Shown here in pieces: positions 1-9,526 of a DNA stretch of 64,000 bases (the stretch's first letter is position 1; every line of letters starts with the position of its first letter). The position numbers were made by a program, and so were the translations under genes. The DNA comes from Armigeres subalbatus (Eukaryota > Arthropoda > Insecta > Diptera > Culicidae). The DNA lies in NCBI RefSeq assembly GCF_024139115.2, contig NC_085140.1:28507806-28571805 (forward strand), written 5' to 3'. The notes beneath the pieces were generated by a model. It was not told the origin of the DNA. It was given only the letters and a program-made list of their open reading frames with translations, and did not search any database.

Positions 1-548
1 TTGGCAACATAGAATTTCGCCGCCAGATTCCTTTCGCCTCCTTGAATCATTGCCATGAAACTTCCCGACATATATAATGGCTCGTTCGAAGCGTAGCATG
101 TAAAATTTTTATCAATGTCCGTTGACATGTCCCACACCGATACTTTCATCTGTTTCATTTTCTCCCATGTTGTCTGACTAACGATGTTTGCAGCAGCGCC
201 CGAGTCGATGACCATTGGTACTTGGACTCCCCCTACTTCAAACATGAATGTATTCTCCCCCATAGCATAAAATATGTATTCATTATCTTTATCTTGACTA
301 TCGTCGCCGTGGACAATTCTGATGCGCTTTGTAGAATTCGGATATTGGCTATTATAGTTGACTCGTTTCAAGCATTGCTTAGCAAAATGCCCGATGCCTT
401 TGCATTTCAGGCATGCTGCACCCTTTGCCGGACAAGAGTCAGCTCCTCTGACATGACCCCGCTTACCACAAGCGTAACAAACTGGGGTCGATCGATTCCT
501 TCCCTGAACATATTGATGTTTGAACTGAACATTTTGATGTTTTCCCAT
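1..548 (-). pseudogene. gypsy nucleocapsid and aspartic protease, partial at window edge
   Basis: Open frame from an ATG at 546-548 running off the left edge. It holds two CCHC zinc knuckles, CYACGKRGHVRGADSC and CLKCKGIGHFAKQC, which bind the element RNA. They are followed by a retropepsin active site VIDSGAAANIV (around 185-220), the catalytic DSG of a retroviral aspartic protease. Reverse transcriptase and integrase would lie to the left of position 1 and cannot be seen. The frame is the same as that of the Gag ORF at 588-1226, separated by two in-frame stops. The visible part looks undamaged; typed as pseudogene because it is incomplete here and has no confirmed connection to Gag. Confidence 0.75.
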
Positions 549-587
549 ACCTAAAATAATCTGAATTTAGAAAATCTTCTTAATTCT

Positions 588-1226
588 TCATTTCAATTTT
601 AATAATTTACCAAAAGTCTCGTTTTTCTTTTCCGGTTTCCATTTCGATACTTTACTGATTTGGTCGTTAGACGTCGCAACCCTTGAAAATTCTTTCATTT
701 TCCGCTCGCTTTCCTCCAAACTTGTGCCGAGGCTCTCCACTTCGTTCAGCAACATATCACGCTTCAACAGTTTCTGGCGAAGTTTGTCAGTATAGCACTT
801 CTCTACTATCTGATCCAATATCATCTCCTCTGGTTTGTCGTATTCACATCTCTTAACTTGGGTTCTTAGCCGTAAAACGAAGTCGGAAAATCGTTCAGTC
901 GATTTCTGTGCGATTTGGCGAAACAGATGGCGTTCATATGTCCGCCTGCGAAATGGCTCGAAATGCGCATCCAACTTCGCGATTGCAGCGTCATAATACG
1001 GGGGATTTATAACGACCAGCGATACTGTTTCAACTTCGGGCAAATTGTCGTAAATATCTCTTAGATCAGAGCCACCGAGATAAAGTAATTTGGACCGTTT
1101 TTCGTACTGCCCTTCAATCTTTTCAGATTCAAAGTAGCACTCAAGGTCACGCTTCCATTTGGCCCAAGCCACCGGTAACTGAGAAGACTCGAGCGATGTT
1201 TCTAATGGTCTGATGCGCATGTCCAT
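588..1226 (-). CDS. Ty3/gypsy-type Gag (K02A2.6-like family)
   Basis: A 212-residue open frame starting at an ATG (1224-1226) and ending in TGA. The sequence is typical of the retrotransposon Gag capsid family: an N-terminal WAKWKRDLECYFES segment, then FRQIAQKSTERFSDFVLRLR near residues 103-122, the part of Gag that builds the particle shell. The same reading frame continues after two stop codons (TGA 588-590, TAA 567-569) into zinc knuckles and a protease at 1-548, so Gag and Pol of one element lie together on this strand. I cannot tell whether the two stops are damage or a normal Gag/Pol boundary. The element is cut by the window edge. Similar pol-like proteins are abundant in mosquitoes under the name K02A2.6-like. 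Family call sure, exact clade not. Confidence 0.8.
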   Translation of the reverse strand: MDMRIRPLETSLESSQLPVAWAKWKRDLECYFESEKIEGQYEKRSKLLYLGGSDLRDIYDNLPEVETVSLVVINPPYYDAAIAKLDAHFEPFRRRTYERHLFRQIAQKSTERFSDFVLRLRTQVKRCEYDKPEEMILDQIVEKCYTDKLRQKLLKRDMLLNEVESLGTSLEESERKMKEFSRVATSNDQISKVSKWKPEKKNETFGKLLKLK

Positions 1227-1390
1227 ACTGTTATTTTTTTAAACATTTGGATATTCGGGAAAACCAGTAAAAATAGTAATAAAAATTATTCTGGACCAGC
1301 ATCTTACAAATAATAACTCAAACGCACCATTCCACAATCATTGAAAAAAAAATGTGATGAAACTCTCTCATATTTTGAATTGATATTAAT
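1227..1390 (-). other. leader of the gypsy element, no gene
   Basis: AT-rich DNA upstream of the Gag start, presumably leader or LTR of the gypsy element. No LTR pair can be recognised because the other end is outside the window. The I-group LINE inserted next to it, at 1391-1405. Confidence 0.4.
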
Positions 1391-1405
1391 AAATAAATTT
1401 AATAT
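1391..1405. repeat. 15-bp target-site duplication, left copy
   Basis: AAATAAATTTAATAT, identical to 7500-7514. It abuts the poly-A tail of the I-group LINE. Confidence 0.9.
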
Positions 1406-1437
1406 TTTTTTTTTTTTTATCTTTCGTTTATTTGGAA

Positions 1438-1467
1438 GGCTCATTTGCCGTGAAGCGTTACGGAGCC
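1438..1467 (-). promoter_or_regulatory. 3' stem-loop of the I-group LINE
   Basis: On the minus strand GGCTC (1467-1463) pairs with GAGCC (1442-1438), and CCGT/ACGG extends pairing inside the loop. It lies about 20 bases before the poly-A tail. Many LINE reverse transcriptases recognise such a hairpin at the 3' end of their RNA. The same GGCTC/GAGCC stem with different loop bases occurs at 61564-61597. The recognition role is inferred. Confidence 0.5.
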
Positions 1468-1798
1468 GAAATCAAGTTTAACAATACATTTCTTGATTCT
1501 TATACATAGTGTTAGTTTTGGGGAACCGAAAGACTCGCGGTTTAGTCGAGGTTAGGGAATACAATAATACAGTAGGAAAGGAAAGGATTTTAGGGTGCTT
1601 AAGTAATTACGATGCTGATGTTCACAAAGTTGACATTCCTCGCATTTTTACATCTGTAACGGGACAAACAAACTTTTTTTGGGAGACAACGACGAGAGGA
1701 AGACATACGGAAGGGATTAACGACAGACATGGAAATGTACAACAAGAGGAAGACATTCGATATGGGGTACGACAGACAAGGGAATGGGCAGACAATGA

Positions 1799-2650
1799 TT
1801 ACAGCTTTACATCAGCAACTTTCAAAAATTGGTGGACCAGGGGCATGTACTCGAGATCAAGGCCCGACAACACTTCCCTAATAGGCTTTGGTTGTTTTCC
1901 TCGGACCCGGAGATGTTCAGTTAGCGCAGATCTGGGGCCACGATGCTCCTCGCACGCCCACACGACATGATCGATGTCCTGATAATCCTCGCCGCAAACA
2001 CAGAGATTTCCTTCCGAGAGCCCCACTCTGAAAAGATGTGCATTTAGAGTGTAGTGATTGGACATTAGACGACACATGGTTCGAATGAAGTCTCGTCCCA
2101 TATTCAATTTTTTGAACCATGGACGCTTCGACACCTGCGGGCGAATTGAATACAGCCATCTACCCAACTCCCCATTTGTCCATTTCTGTTGCCAGCTGTT
2201 CAAGGTTTCCTGACGAACTAATGTGAAAAATTCATCGAAGGTGATTTGTCGATCGTAAATATCACCTTCCATAGCGCCCACCTTAGCCAAAGAGTCCGCT
2301 TTCTCATTTCCCGGGATCGAGCAATGAGAAGGGACCCAAGCCATGGTGATTGTGTAAGACCGTTGTGATAAGGCACTCAAAGCTTTCCGTATCCCATTTA
2401 GAAGATACGCTGAGTGCTTAACCGGTTTCATTGACCGAACAGCCTCCAAGGAACTTAGACTGTCGGTGAAGATGAAAAAGTGGTCAGGAGGTAGGGATGC
2501 GATTTGCTCGAGTGAATAGTGTATAGCTGCTAGCTCAGCAGTATACACGGAACAAGGCTCTTTGAGCTTAAAGTAGGCGCTATGAAAAACGTTGAAAACA
2601 CCGAAACCAGTGGAGTCATCAATTTTTGACCCGTCTGTAAAAAGCTTCTC
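1799..2650 (-). pseudogene. I-group LINE ORF2, RNase H and C-terminal zinc region
   Basis: The last part of ORF2. RNase H removes RNA from the RNA/DNA hybrid during element copying. The four acidic sites are visible: TDGSKID near 2630, AELAAIHYSLEQ near 2530, FTDSLSSLEAV near 2465 and GNEKADSLAK near 2290. The usual W.PSH segment (AWVPSHCSIPGNE) is present. A Cys/His cluster, CVCGEDYQDIDHVVWAC, follows near 1960-2020, as in the C-termini of many ORF2 proteins. The frame is open from the TDGS motif to the stop at 1799, so this domain is intact in sequence; it is cut off from the reverse transcriptase by frameshifts upstream. Confidence 0.85.
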
Positions 2651-4700
2651 TCCTCACTGGCGTGCCCGTATTTGCTTGCAAATAATGGAGGTATGACCTC
2701 CGCACACAGAAAGTCTGGTATTCCATGAACCTCCTGCTTCATGGACAGATCAAAAGTAACAGAGGAACTGTAAGAGTCTAAGAAGTTAGCACGATTGGTA
2801 TCTACCGAAGAAGGGCTTACCTCCAGCGTTATGTACCAGTGGTAAATACTCATGAATCGAGATTGAGGGTTTTGTTCGAGCAGCTTCTCGAAGTTATCAA
2901 TGACCAATGGATTGAGAACCTCACAGCGGATGAGAAACCGGAGCGATAATTCCGCGAAACGATCTGTTAGTGGCAGTACTCCCGCAAGTACTTCCAAGCT
3001 CATTGTATGTGTCGAATTCATACATCCTAACGCGATACGGAGACAGCGGTACTGAATCCGTTGAAGCTTCAGCATGTGTGTGTTTACCCGCGGACTGGAA
3101 GCAGAAACTACCGTATTCGAGGACCGACAAAATGGTTGTTCGATACGTCATAAGATCTTCGGGATGCGCTCCCCACAATGTTCCGGTTATTGATCACATG
3201 AAGTTGATCCGTTTCTGGCATATTTGTGTCAGATACACAATATGCTTCCCGAAGGTGCATTTCGAGTCGAACCAGACCCCGAGGTATTTAGAAGACATAC
3301 TATGAGTGATTGTCTTACCCATCAGTTGGAGTGGGAACTTTGCCGGCTTATGTTTCTTTGAAAAGACAACCATCTCAGTTTTCTCCGGAGATAATTCGAT
3401 ACCCAGCTTCGTAGCCCAAGTCGGCAAATTGTCCAGAGTATCTTGAAACGGTCCTTGCAGATCAACCGATGTTGGCCCCGAAACGGATACAACACAATCA
3501 TCTGCAAGCTGTCTCAAAGAGCAGTTTGGCATGAGACATTCATCAATGTCTCTGACGTAAAAATTGTAAGAAGGGGCTCAAACATGAGCCCTGGGGAGAC
3601 CCATGTAGCTAATTCGTGAAGTTGCCGAGTCACCATGAGAAAAACTCATACGCTTCTCTGACAACAAATTGTACAAATAGTTGTTCAAAATTGGTGAAAG
3701 TCCACACTCGTGGAGTTTGTCAGATAAGACATCGACGCAAACTGAATCAAAAGCCCCTTAATGTCCAAAAACACTGAGCCCATTTGCTCTTTTTAGCGAA
3801 AGTAAGCTGAATTTCTGAAGAAAGCAACGCAAGACAGTCGTTCGTTCCCTTGCCCTGCGGAAACCAAATTGTGTATCTGACAACAAACTATTCGATTCAA
3901 CCCATTTGTCTAGCCGGAAGAGAATCATCTTCTCCAACAGCTTCGAAGACATGACAGCATCGCGATGGGGCGATACGAGTTACAATCCGACGCGGGTTTT
4001 CCGGGCTTCTGGATGGCTATCACCCTCACTTCCCTCAATCATCCGGAACAATGTTGCACTCCAGTAACTGATTGAACAAGTTCAATAAGCGCCTCTTCGC
4101 GACGTCTGGGAGGTTTTTGAGCAAATTGAACCTGATTCTATCCATCCCTGGAGCGGAATTGTTACATGAAAGGAGAGCAAGTGAGAATTCAATCATCGAA
4201 AAGGGACGATCCATATCATCCCTGTCTGCAAAAGCATCACGTAGCTCTTGCCTCACCGGTACCGAATCCGGACAAACTTTCTTTGCGAAGTCAAGTATCC
4301 ACCGCGACGAGCTTTCACGATCTTCGTTTACGGACGACGCGTTGCGCATTCTTCTCCCGACGGTCCACAGAGTTTTCATTGAAGTCTCGCGCGATAAACC
4401 TTCAACAAAAGTGCGCCAATATCCGCGCTTCTTCACTTTGACCAGTTTCTTGAACTGGATTTCGAGCGCGGTGTATCGTTTGTGAAGAACGATCGCCCCG
4501 TGTTTCCGAAATTCTTTGAACGCGGCGGATTTCTCGCGATAAAGTTGCGTACACTCGATGTCCCACCACGGACTGTAGGGTTTCCTACGAACCGAAGCTC
4601 CTGGCACCGGCCGACGTTGTGCCTGAAGAGCGCTTTCAAGAATCAACTGCGATAGAAACTTGTACTCTTCCCGCGGGGAAGTGCTTCTATCGACTGTATG
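2530..4700 (-). pseudogene. I-group LINE ORF2, reverse transcriptase region, frameshifted
   Basis: Reverse transcriptase split over several frames. In order along the minus strand: N-terminal RT and linker up to LLSCNNSAPGMDRIRF (about 4140); DTQFGFRRARERTTVLR (about 3870); a broken GLPQGS-type motif near 3590, where one C of a C run seems missing; the active site with LADDCVVSVSG near 3510, so the usual FADD reads LADD; GKTITHSMSSKYLGVWFD near 3290; and the thumb LQRIQYRCLRIALGCMNST near 3040. At least four frame changes lie between 4829 and 2530, so no functional enzyme can be made from this copy. Confidence 0.8.
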
Positions 4701-5431
4701 CCATCGCTGATGGCGTCCGCATATTGCCCCAATCGATGTGCTTCGTGAGGTCATATGAAAGATCGATGAAAGCAGATTGCTTATGTCCATTGGAAATCGA
4801 AACTTCGATCGGCAAATGATCACTACCATGGGGATCTTGGACCACCTTCCAAGTACAGTCCAACGATAATGAGCTCGAACAAATGGAAAGATCTAGACGG
4901 CTATCTCTTGCTGGAGGAGCCACTCGTGTAACTTCTCCTGTATTCAAAATTGACATATTGAAGTCGTCGCAGAGGTCGTATATCATTGATGAACGGTTGT
5001 CGTCGTACAGTTCCCCAGCCTGTTCCGTGGGAGTTAAAATCTCCCAGGAGCAACCGTGGCTCAGGCATAACCGAGCAGATGTGCGAGAGATCTCTTCGAG
5101 ATATCGCGGTGTTTGGAGGAAGATATATCGAGGCGATACTGAGGTCTTTTCCTCGAATAGTCACCTGACATGCGACAGCTTCGGTGCCAGACATCGGCGC
5201 AAGATCGACTCTATAGAAGGAGTGCTGTTTTTGATCCCTAAAAGCACCCTCCATATCGATTTGCCCGATCGCGGCGGATTATGTTGAAATCAGGAAAATG
5301 AAGGTTCACATCTGGTGTTAGCCATGTTTCACATAAAGCAAAAGCATCGCATTGTAATTTGTTAACAAAAATTTAAAAATATCTAATTTTGGAAGAATAC
5401 TTCGACAGTTCCACTGTAGAATCGAAATCAT
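4690..5431 (-). pseudogene. I-group LINE ORF2, AP-like endonuclease, frameshifted
   Basis: Apurinic-like endonuclease that nicks target DNA at the start of retrotransposition. ORF2 most likely starts at the ATG at 5429-5431 (ISILQWNCRS follows), 20 bases after the ORF1 stop. The expected motifs follow in shifted frames: an ETWL segment near 5325, LLLGDFNSHGTGWG near 5050, RLDLSICSSS near 4880 and GSDHLPIEV near 4815, the last being the catalytic SDH. At least three frameshifts separate these pieces. Confidence 0.8.
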
Positions 5432-5450
5432 GTTACCCTTATTGACTAAG

Positions 5451-6824
5451 TTAGCCATCGAAGGATACAAATGACTCGAGGAGGGGCATTTTCGAAGCCA
5501 GCTGCTTCAGGAGAGGAGTCAGAATAGGAAGAACAGTTTTGACCATGTTCTTCACGGGGTCGGAAGCATCAAAGAAGTTGAGGATGAGCTCCACGATGCC
5601 AGAAAGTGTGAACATTGGAGCGCTCGGGAGTTCTTCTGCTCGCTCTGTATGCTCTCTTTCTGGCTGAGAAATCGCAAAAAATGGGGTATCTGGGATTTTA
5701 GATGTTCCCGGAAGCGGTGGAAACTCCCGATCATCCCGATGTGAAACCACAAAAGTTGATCGTTTTTTGAGTATTTCCTCCCGCTTTGAATTTGACCATG
5801 TTGGATTGGGGCTCACTTTGAGGCTGTTTTCTAGGCTTTTTCGAGGGTCGCTGGCTCTGTTTTATTCTCTTCCTCGTTGAGCCATTGAAAACAAAGGGAA
5901 CCCCATTTCCAACCTCGGAGTCAGAGCTACCTTGATCGTCCAAAGGAAGAGACGAGTAGATGGTGTCAGAAACGAGTGGAGGAGCGGCCTTCCTCAACAT
6001 TTCGGCGTAACTTCGCCGAGAACGTTGCTGAAGAGACCGCTTCTGATGGATTCGCTGCTGTATGTACGTTGGGCAAGCTTCAAGAGCATGTGGAGGGCTT
6101 TCGTTACAATAGACACATTTCGGTGCCGTCTTGCACGCGCCCTCCACATGCTTCTCTCCGCATGATGCACAGCGAGGTTTATTGCAACAGTACTGAGCGG
6201 TGTGGCCCAGCTGCTTGCAATTAACACAATTCATCACCTTCGGTACATACAGCCGAACAGGTAGACGAAGTTTGCCAATCACTACGTAGTCAGGCAGTGC
6301 GGACCCGGAAAAAGTGACGCAGAAAGAGTCAGACGGGGAATAACTCCGCTTCTCTCCCTCCTGCGACACCGAATACATTTGTTTGCAATCCAGTATCGGA
6401 ACAGGAGGCAAAGAAACGTTCTTGAAACGACCGAAACCTTGTTTCAAATCGTCGCATGTCATACTTCCCTCCGTCACCACCCCCGCGATCTCACACACTG
6501 CTGACGGTAAATACACCCTATATTCGAGAGTGAAAAGCTCACAGGTGACAATCTCGTTGGCCTGTTTGCGATCACTGACCGTGACACGGAGTTTACTGGA
6601 CCCAACCATGTCAATGGTCGTCACAGACGAAAATCGCTTTTCCAGACCTTTGCTAATCTGGCTGATATTCAAACGTTTGCCTTTGGGTCGAAAGAAAACA
6701 ACATACGGCCCACTGGAGTCGTGAGGGTAGACCTTGGGACGGGGGCTCGTAGAGGAAATTTTGCGTTGCTGGTGTCCATTTCGTTTTGGTTTGGAACACC
6801 CGAATGCAACGAAACATCTGACAT
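5451..6824 (-). pseudogene. I-group LINE ORF1, Gag-like RNA-binding protein
   Basis: ORF1 protein, which packages the element RNA. A likely start is the ATG at 6822-6824 (MSDVSLHSG), in a frame different from the main part; a shift near 6730 is needed to join the long frame beginning around PHDSSGPYVVFF. The middle holds three zinc knuckles in a row: CVNCKQLGHTAQYC, CASCGEKHVEGAC and CVYCNESPPHALEAC (about 6235-6060). A second shift near 5790 leads to the C-terminal FPPLPGT segment and the stop at 5451. A longer reading to 6918 uses a non-ATG start and is less likely. Confidence 0.75.
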
Positions 6825-7499
6825 GGAATACGAAGTACCCCGCCAACTTCGCCTTCGCGCATTGCGGACACGAAATGCGCCGCTGCAGCGAGGCACAATC
6901 TCTTTTAAATCTAAACAATTATCACAAGGGCAGAAAAAACACACACACAAACAAAATAACGATTTGGGACAGAGGGAAGATGAGTAAAAAGAAAGAAAAA
7001 ACTATTCCAATAAGATGGAGAAGAGAGGGAACAATAAGAGGGAGCTCAATTAAATACTTGCGTTCACACTGCTGTGTTGCCGGCTAACAGTTCTGGCAGC
7101 ACACACTAGCTCGATGGACACTCGCCGGTGGTGCGGTCGAAGCGAACCACGCTATTGTTGGTGTTCTCGCCGCACCCAACACTGCAACTGGGTGGATGGA
7201 TGGTGGCAGGACGGCACGTCTGTGTTGGTGGAGACGCACGATGGATGATGACTGTCGGCGTGGGACGATGATGCCTGCGCCTGCGATGGACGCCGAATAA
7301 ACTGCAAAGTTTTGCGTAGTTGCAAAACCAACGAAATGGCTACTTAACTGCTACAGCTAAGCACCACTTCCACTCAAGCACTATGCTTCAAAACACTTTC
7401 GGAAAAAAACCACTACCTGTACTTCAGGAAAAAAACCGAATGAGAAGCAGACCGTACGCGGACTTACAACCGTCTCGCACGGATGCTCGACGTGGAATG
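6825..7499 (-). promoter_or_regulatory. 5' untranslated leader of the I-group LINE
   Basis: About 675 bp between the right-hand duplication and the ORF1 start. It is less AT-rich than its surroundings (7080-7310 is GC-balanced with GGTGG and GATGG words). Intact LINEs of this type carry an internal polymerase II promoter in this leader; no specific motif can be proved here. Confidence 0.5.
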
Positions 7500-7514
7500 A
7501 AATAAATTTAATAT
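7500..7514. repeat. 15-bp target-site duplication, right copy
   Basis: AAATAAATTTAATAT, identical to 1391-1405. It abuts the 5' end of the I-group LINE. Confidence 0.9.
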
Positions 7515-7631
7515 ATTGTCATCATTTTGATATAATTCGCTATCTCGAAATAGTGCATAATCCTTCTTTGTGTATTTATAGCGAACACTTAAATTTATCA
7601 CGTAATAATTATGGAATACCCATTACTGAGT

Positions 7632-8130
7632 TGTGACGAAAACCGCCTTATTCAACAGTTTGATGAGAATCATCTGCTGATTTTTTTTTTGTGACAAAAA
7701 CCAAAGTGACGAAGCCCGCCTTCTTTTAAAGTGACGAAAACCGCCCTTTCCAATATTTATGACGAATACCGCCTGCTTAATTCTTCTGACGACGACCGCC
7801 TTCTCTGAGAAGTGACGAGATCCGCCTTCATACAATAGTGACGAAAACCGCCTTCTTTAGGTAATGACGAGATCCGCCTTCTTAAAGTATTTACATATAG
7901 AAATAGCCTTTTACAATAATTGCGACGAACACCGCCTGCTATTAGTTCTGACGAGAACCGCCTTCTTGAAATAGGGTCGAAATCCACATTCTGAAAAAAA
8001 AGTGATAACCAAGAAATTTCCACGAAAATCACGACGATAACCGCCTTCTCAAAGTAGTGACGAAAACCGCCTTCTCAAATTAGTGGCGAGAGCCGCCTTT
8101 TCACTTGTTACGGCGAAACCGCTTATTCAG
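7632..8130. repeat. degenerate minisatellite, unit about 26-28 bp
   Basis: A run of a dozen or more imperfect direct repeats whose core reads GTGACGAAAACCGCCTTCT, followed by 6-10 variable A/T bases. Clear units occur near 7632, 7720, 7800, 7840, 7925 and 8035-8095. Open frames across it are artefacts. It begins about 115 bp beyond the I-group LINE. Confidence 0.85.
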
Positions 8131-9318
8131 AATTGTTGAAGTAATGATAATACTCATTTTTTATGCTCTGCATAAAATATTACCTCTTATTTTTCAAAAA
8201 CAGTATTATCATTTTTCTCAGTGTATCTCAAAAATGAACATTACCGTTGTATAACCGTAAAGCACGTAACGTTGTTATTGTAAAAAACGGTACTTACAAC
8301 ACGCAGCGTAATAGCACGTAATAGCTAACATACATTTGTTCAACTCGTTGTAATGAAAGACTGTGCTTTAACTATTGTAACTTTATTTCTTTAATTCACT
8401 TAGTACTTACCTTTGAATAATGAAAGCAATGAAGGAAACAGATCACCGATACCCAAATCATATTTTGTGCTTTTGTGTTATTAACAATAAAACTTACGTA
8501 CTCTGATCTGCAGCACACTCAGTTTACCTTCATAACGGTTCCCGGTTAATTCAAATATATTCATATTGAAAACTTCACCAGAAATATGCAGAATATCACG
8601 ATATCACCGAAATTTGAAACTGTTAGAACTTTGTTTACTACAATCGAAATGACAAATATGAAAACATAATGAATGAACTGAATGAACGCGTGCCAAAGCT
8701 TTGTGAGAAATGAACTCCTCGAACATTATGACAGTTGACAAGGGCATGGAATGATCTCAGAATTGATTAATAACCCACCATGCCCCACTTTAGTGTCAAT
8801 ATGCATCGGATGAATGGTTTTTTCATCATCCGATGAAAACAAAGAACTGATATATTTCCATTCTATCGTGTATTCATTTCACTGACTAGTATTCATTTTA
8901 TTAATGACGATTTCTGCTCCGGTTACGGTTACCATGGGGATTACACATGTTTGATTTTTTTTTCGAACACGTGACTGGACGGTGTTCCGAAAAAAAAAGT
9001 GCCGAATGGTGCGTTGGTTATCATGAAAGTTTATGATTTTCTTAATTATTTCCATTGCTTTTATTAGAATTACTCACATTTATCCTCGTCGCCAATGTGG
9101 TATCTGAAATATCGAGGTACTTCCGAATTTGGGGTTCACAAGAAACTACAGAGCACAATTTACTGAAGCACGACAATCTTTATTCACCGCTCGTCTCACA
9201 CCACTGATTATACTAATCTCTCTCTTAAAACTTAATCAAGGATCACTAGATCTCTTCGACATCACACTACGTATGCAAACATCGCTGCTGGTAGACAAAA
9301 TTTCTCTTCTCAAAACGA
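8131..9318. other. no gene recognised
   Basis: AT-rich noncoding DNA. The only structure I see is a small hairpin, CATCGGATGA at 8804-8813 with TCATCCGATG at 8826-8835. The stretch from about 9140 to 9318 looks like retroelement debris but cannot be assigned. Confidence 0.5.
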
Positions 9319-9526
9319 GGTTTATACCCATGTCCCAACGGAAAATAATGGTCATGTTGCCGATACAGGTAGCATGACTGCTTCCGATTTTGATTTTTTA
9401 ACTGAACAATTGCATCACATGATTGATGCAATGTTCAAAGCAAATACCATACCAGAAGCTGTTCAGGTTGGTATAAAGTACACACAAAAAATTGTTATTG
9501 GACTCCGTTTCAATGGATCTAAATAA
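9319..9526 (+). pseudogene. Jockey ORF1, C-terminal end
   Basis: Remnant of ORF1 matching the end of the fuller ORF1 at 57746-58722. It contains the ASDFDFLTEQLH and EAVQVGIKYTQK segments and ends GLRFNGSK with a stop at 9524-9526. ORF2 starts at the ATG 9513-9515, so the two ORFs overlap by 14 bases in different frames; copy 2 has the same arrangement. Frame changes before 9400 break it. Confidence 0.7.

Larger units (their letters stand above)
1406..7499 (-). mobile_element. I-group non-LTR retrotransposon (LINE), whole length but mutated
   Basis: About 6.1 kb reading leftward: 5' leader (7499-6825), ORF1, ORF2 (endonuclease, reverse transcriptase, RNase H), 3' UTR and a poly-A tail (the T run at about 1406-1418). 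Both edges are fixed by a perfect 15-bp duplication, AAATAAATTTAATAT at 1391-1405 and 7500-7514. This is the signature of target-primed reverse transcription, and it shows the copy is not 5'-truncated. RNase H in ORF2 and three CCHC knuckles in ORF1 place it in the I superfamily (I, Loner or Outcast type); the exact clade is uncertain. Several frameshifts make it inactive. The 5' end begins CATTCCACGTCGAGC on the minus strand. Confidence 0.9.

Noticed and set aside
1509..1970. 153-codon plus-strand frame
   Set aside because: Opposite strand of the I-group LINE RNase H end and 3' UTR.
7632..8130. CRISPR-like array
   Set aside because: Repeat units are degenerate and spacers are only 6-10 bp; the window is eukaryotic.
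9129..9377. 82-codon frame before Jockey copy 1
   Set aside because: Crosses the 5' truncation point of the LINE at 9319; a chance fusion of flank and element.
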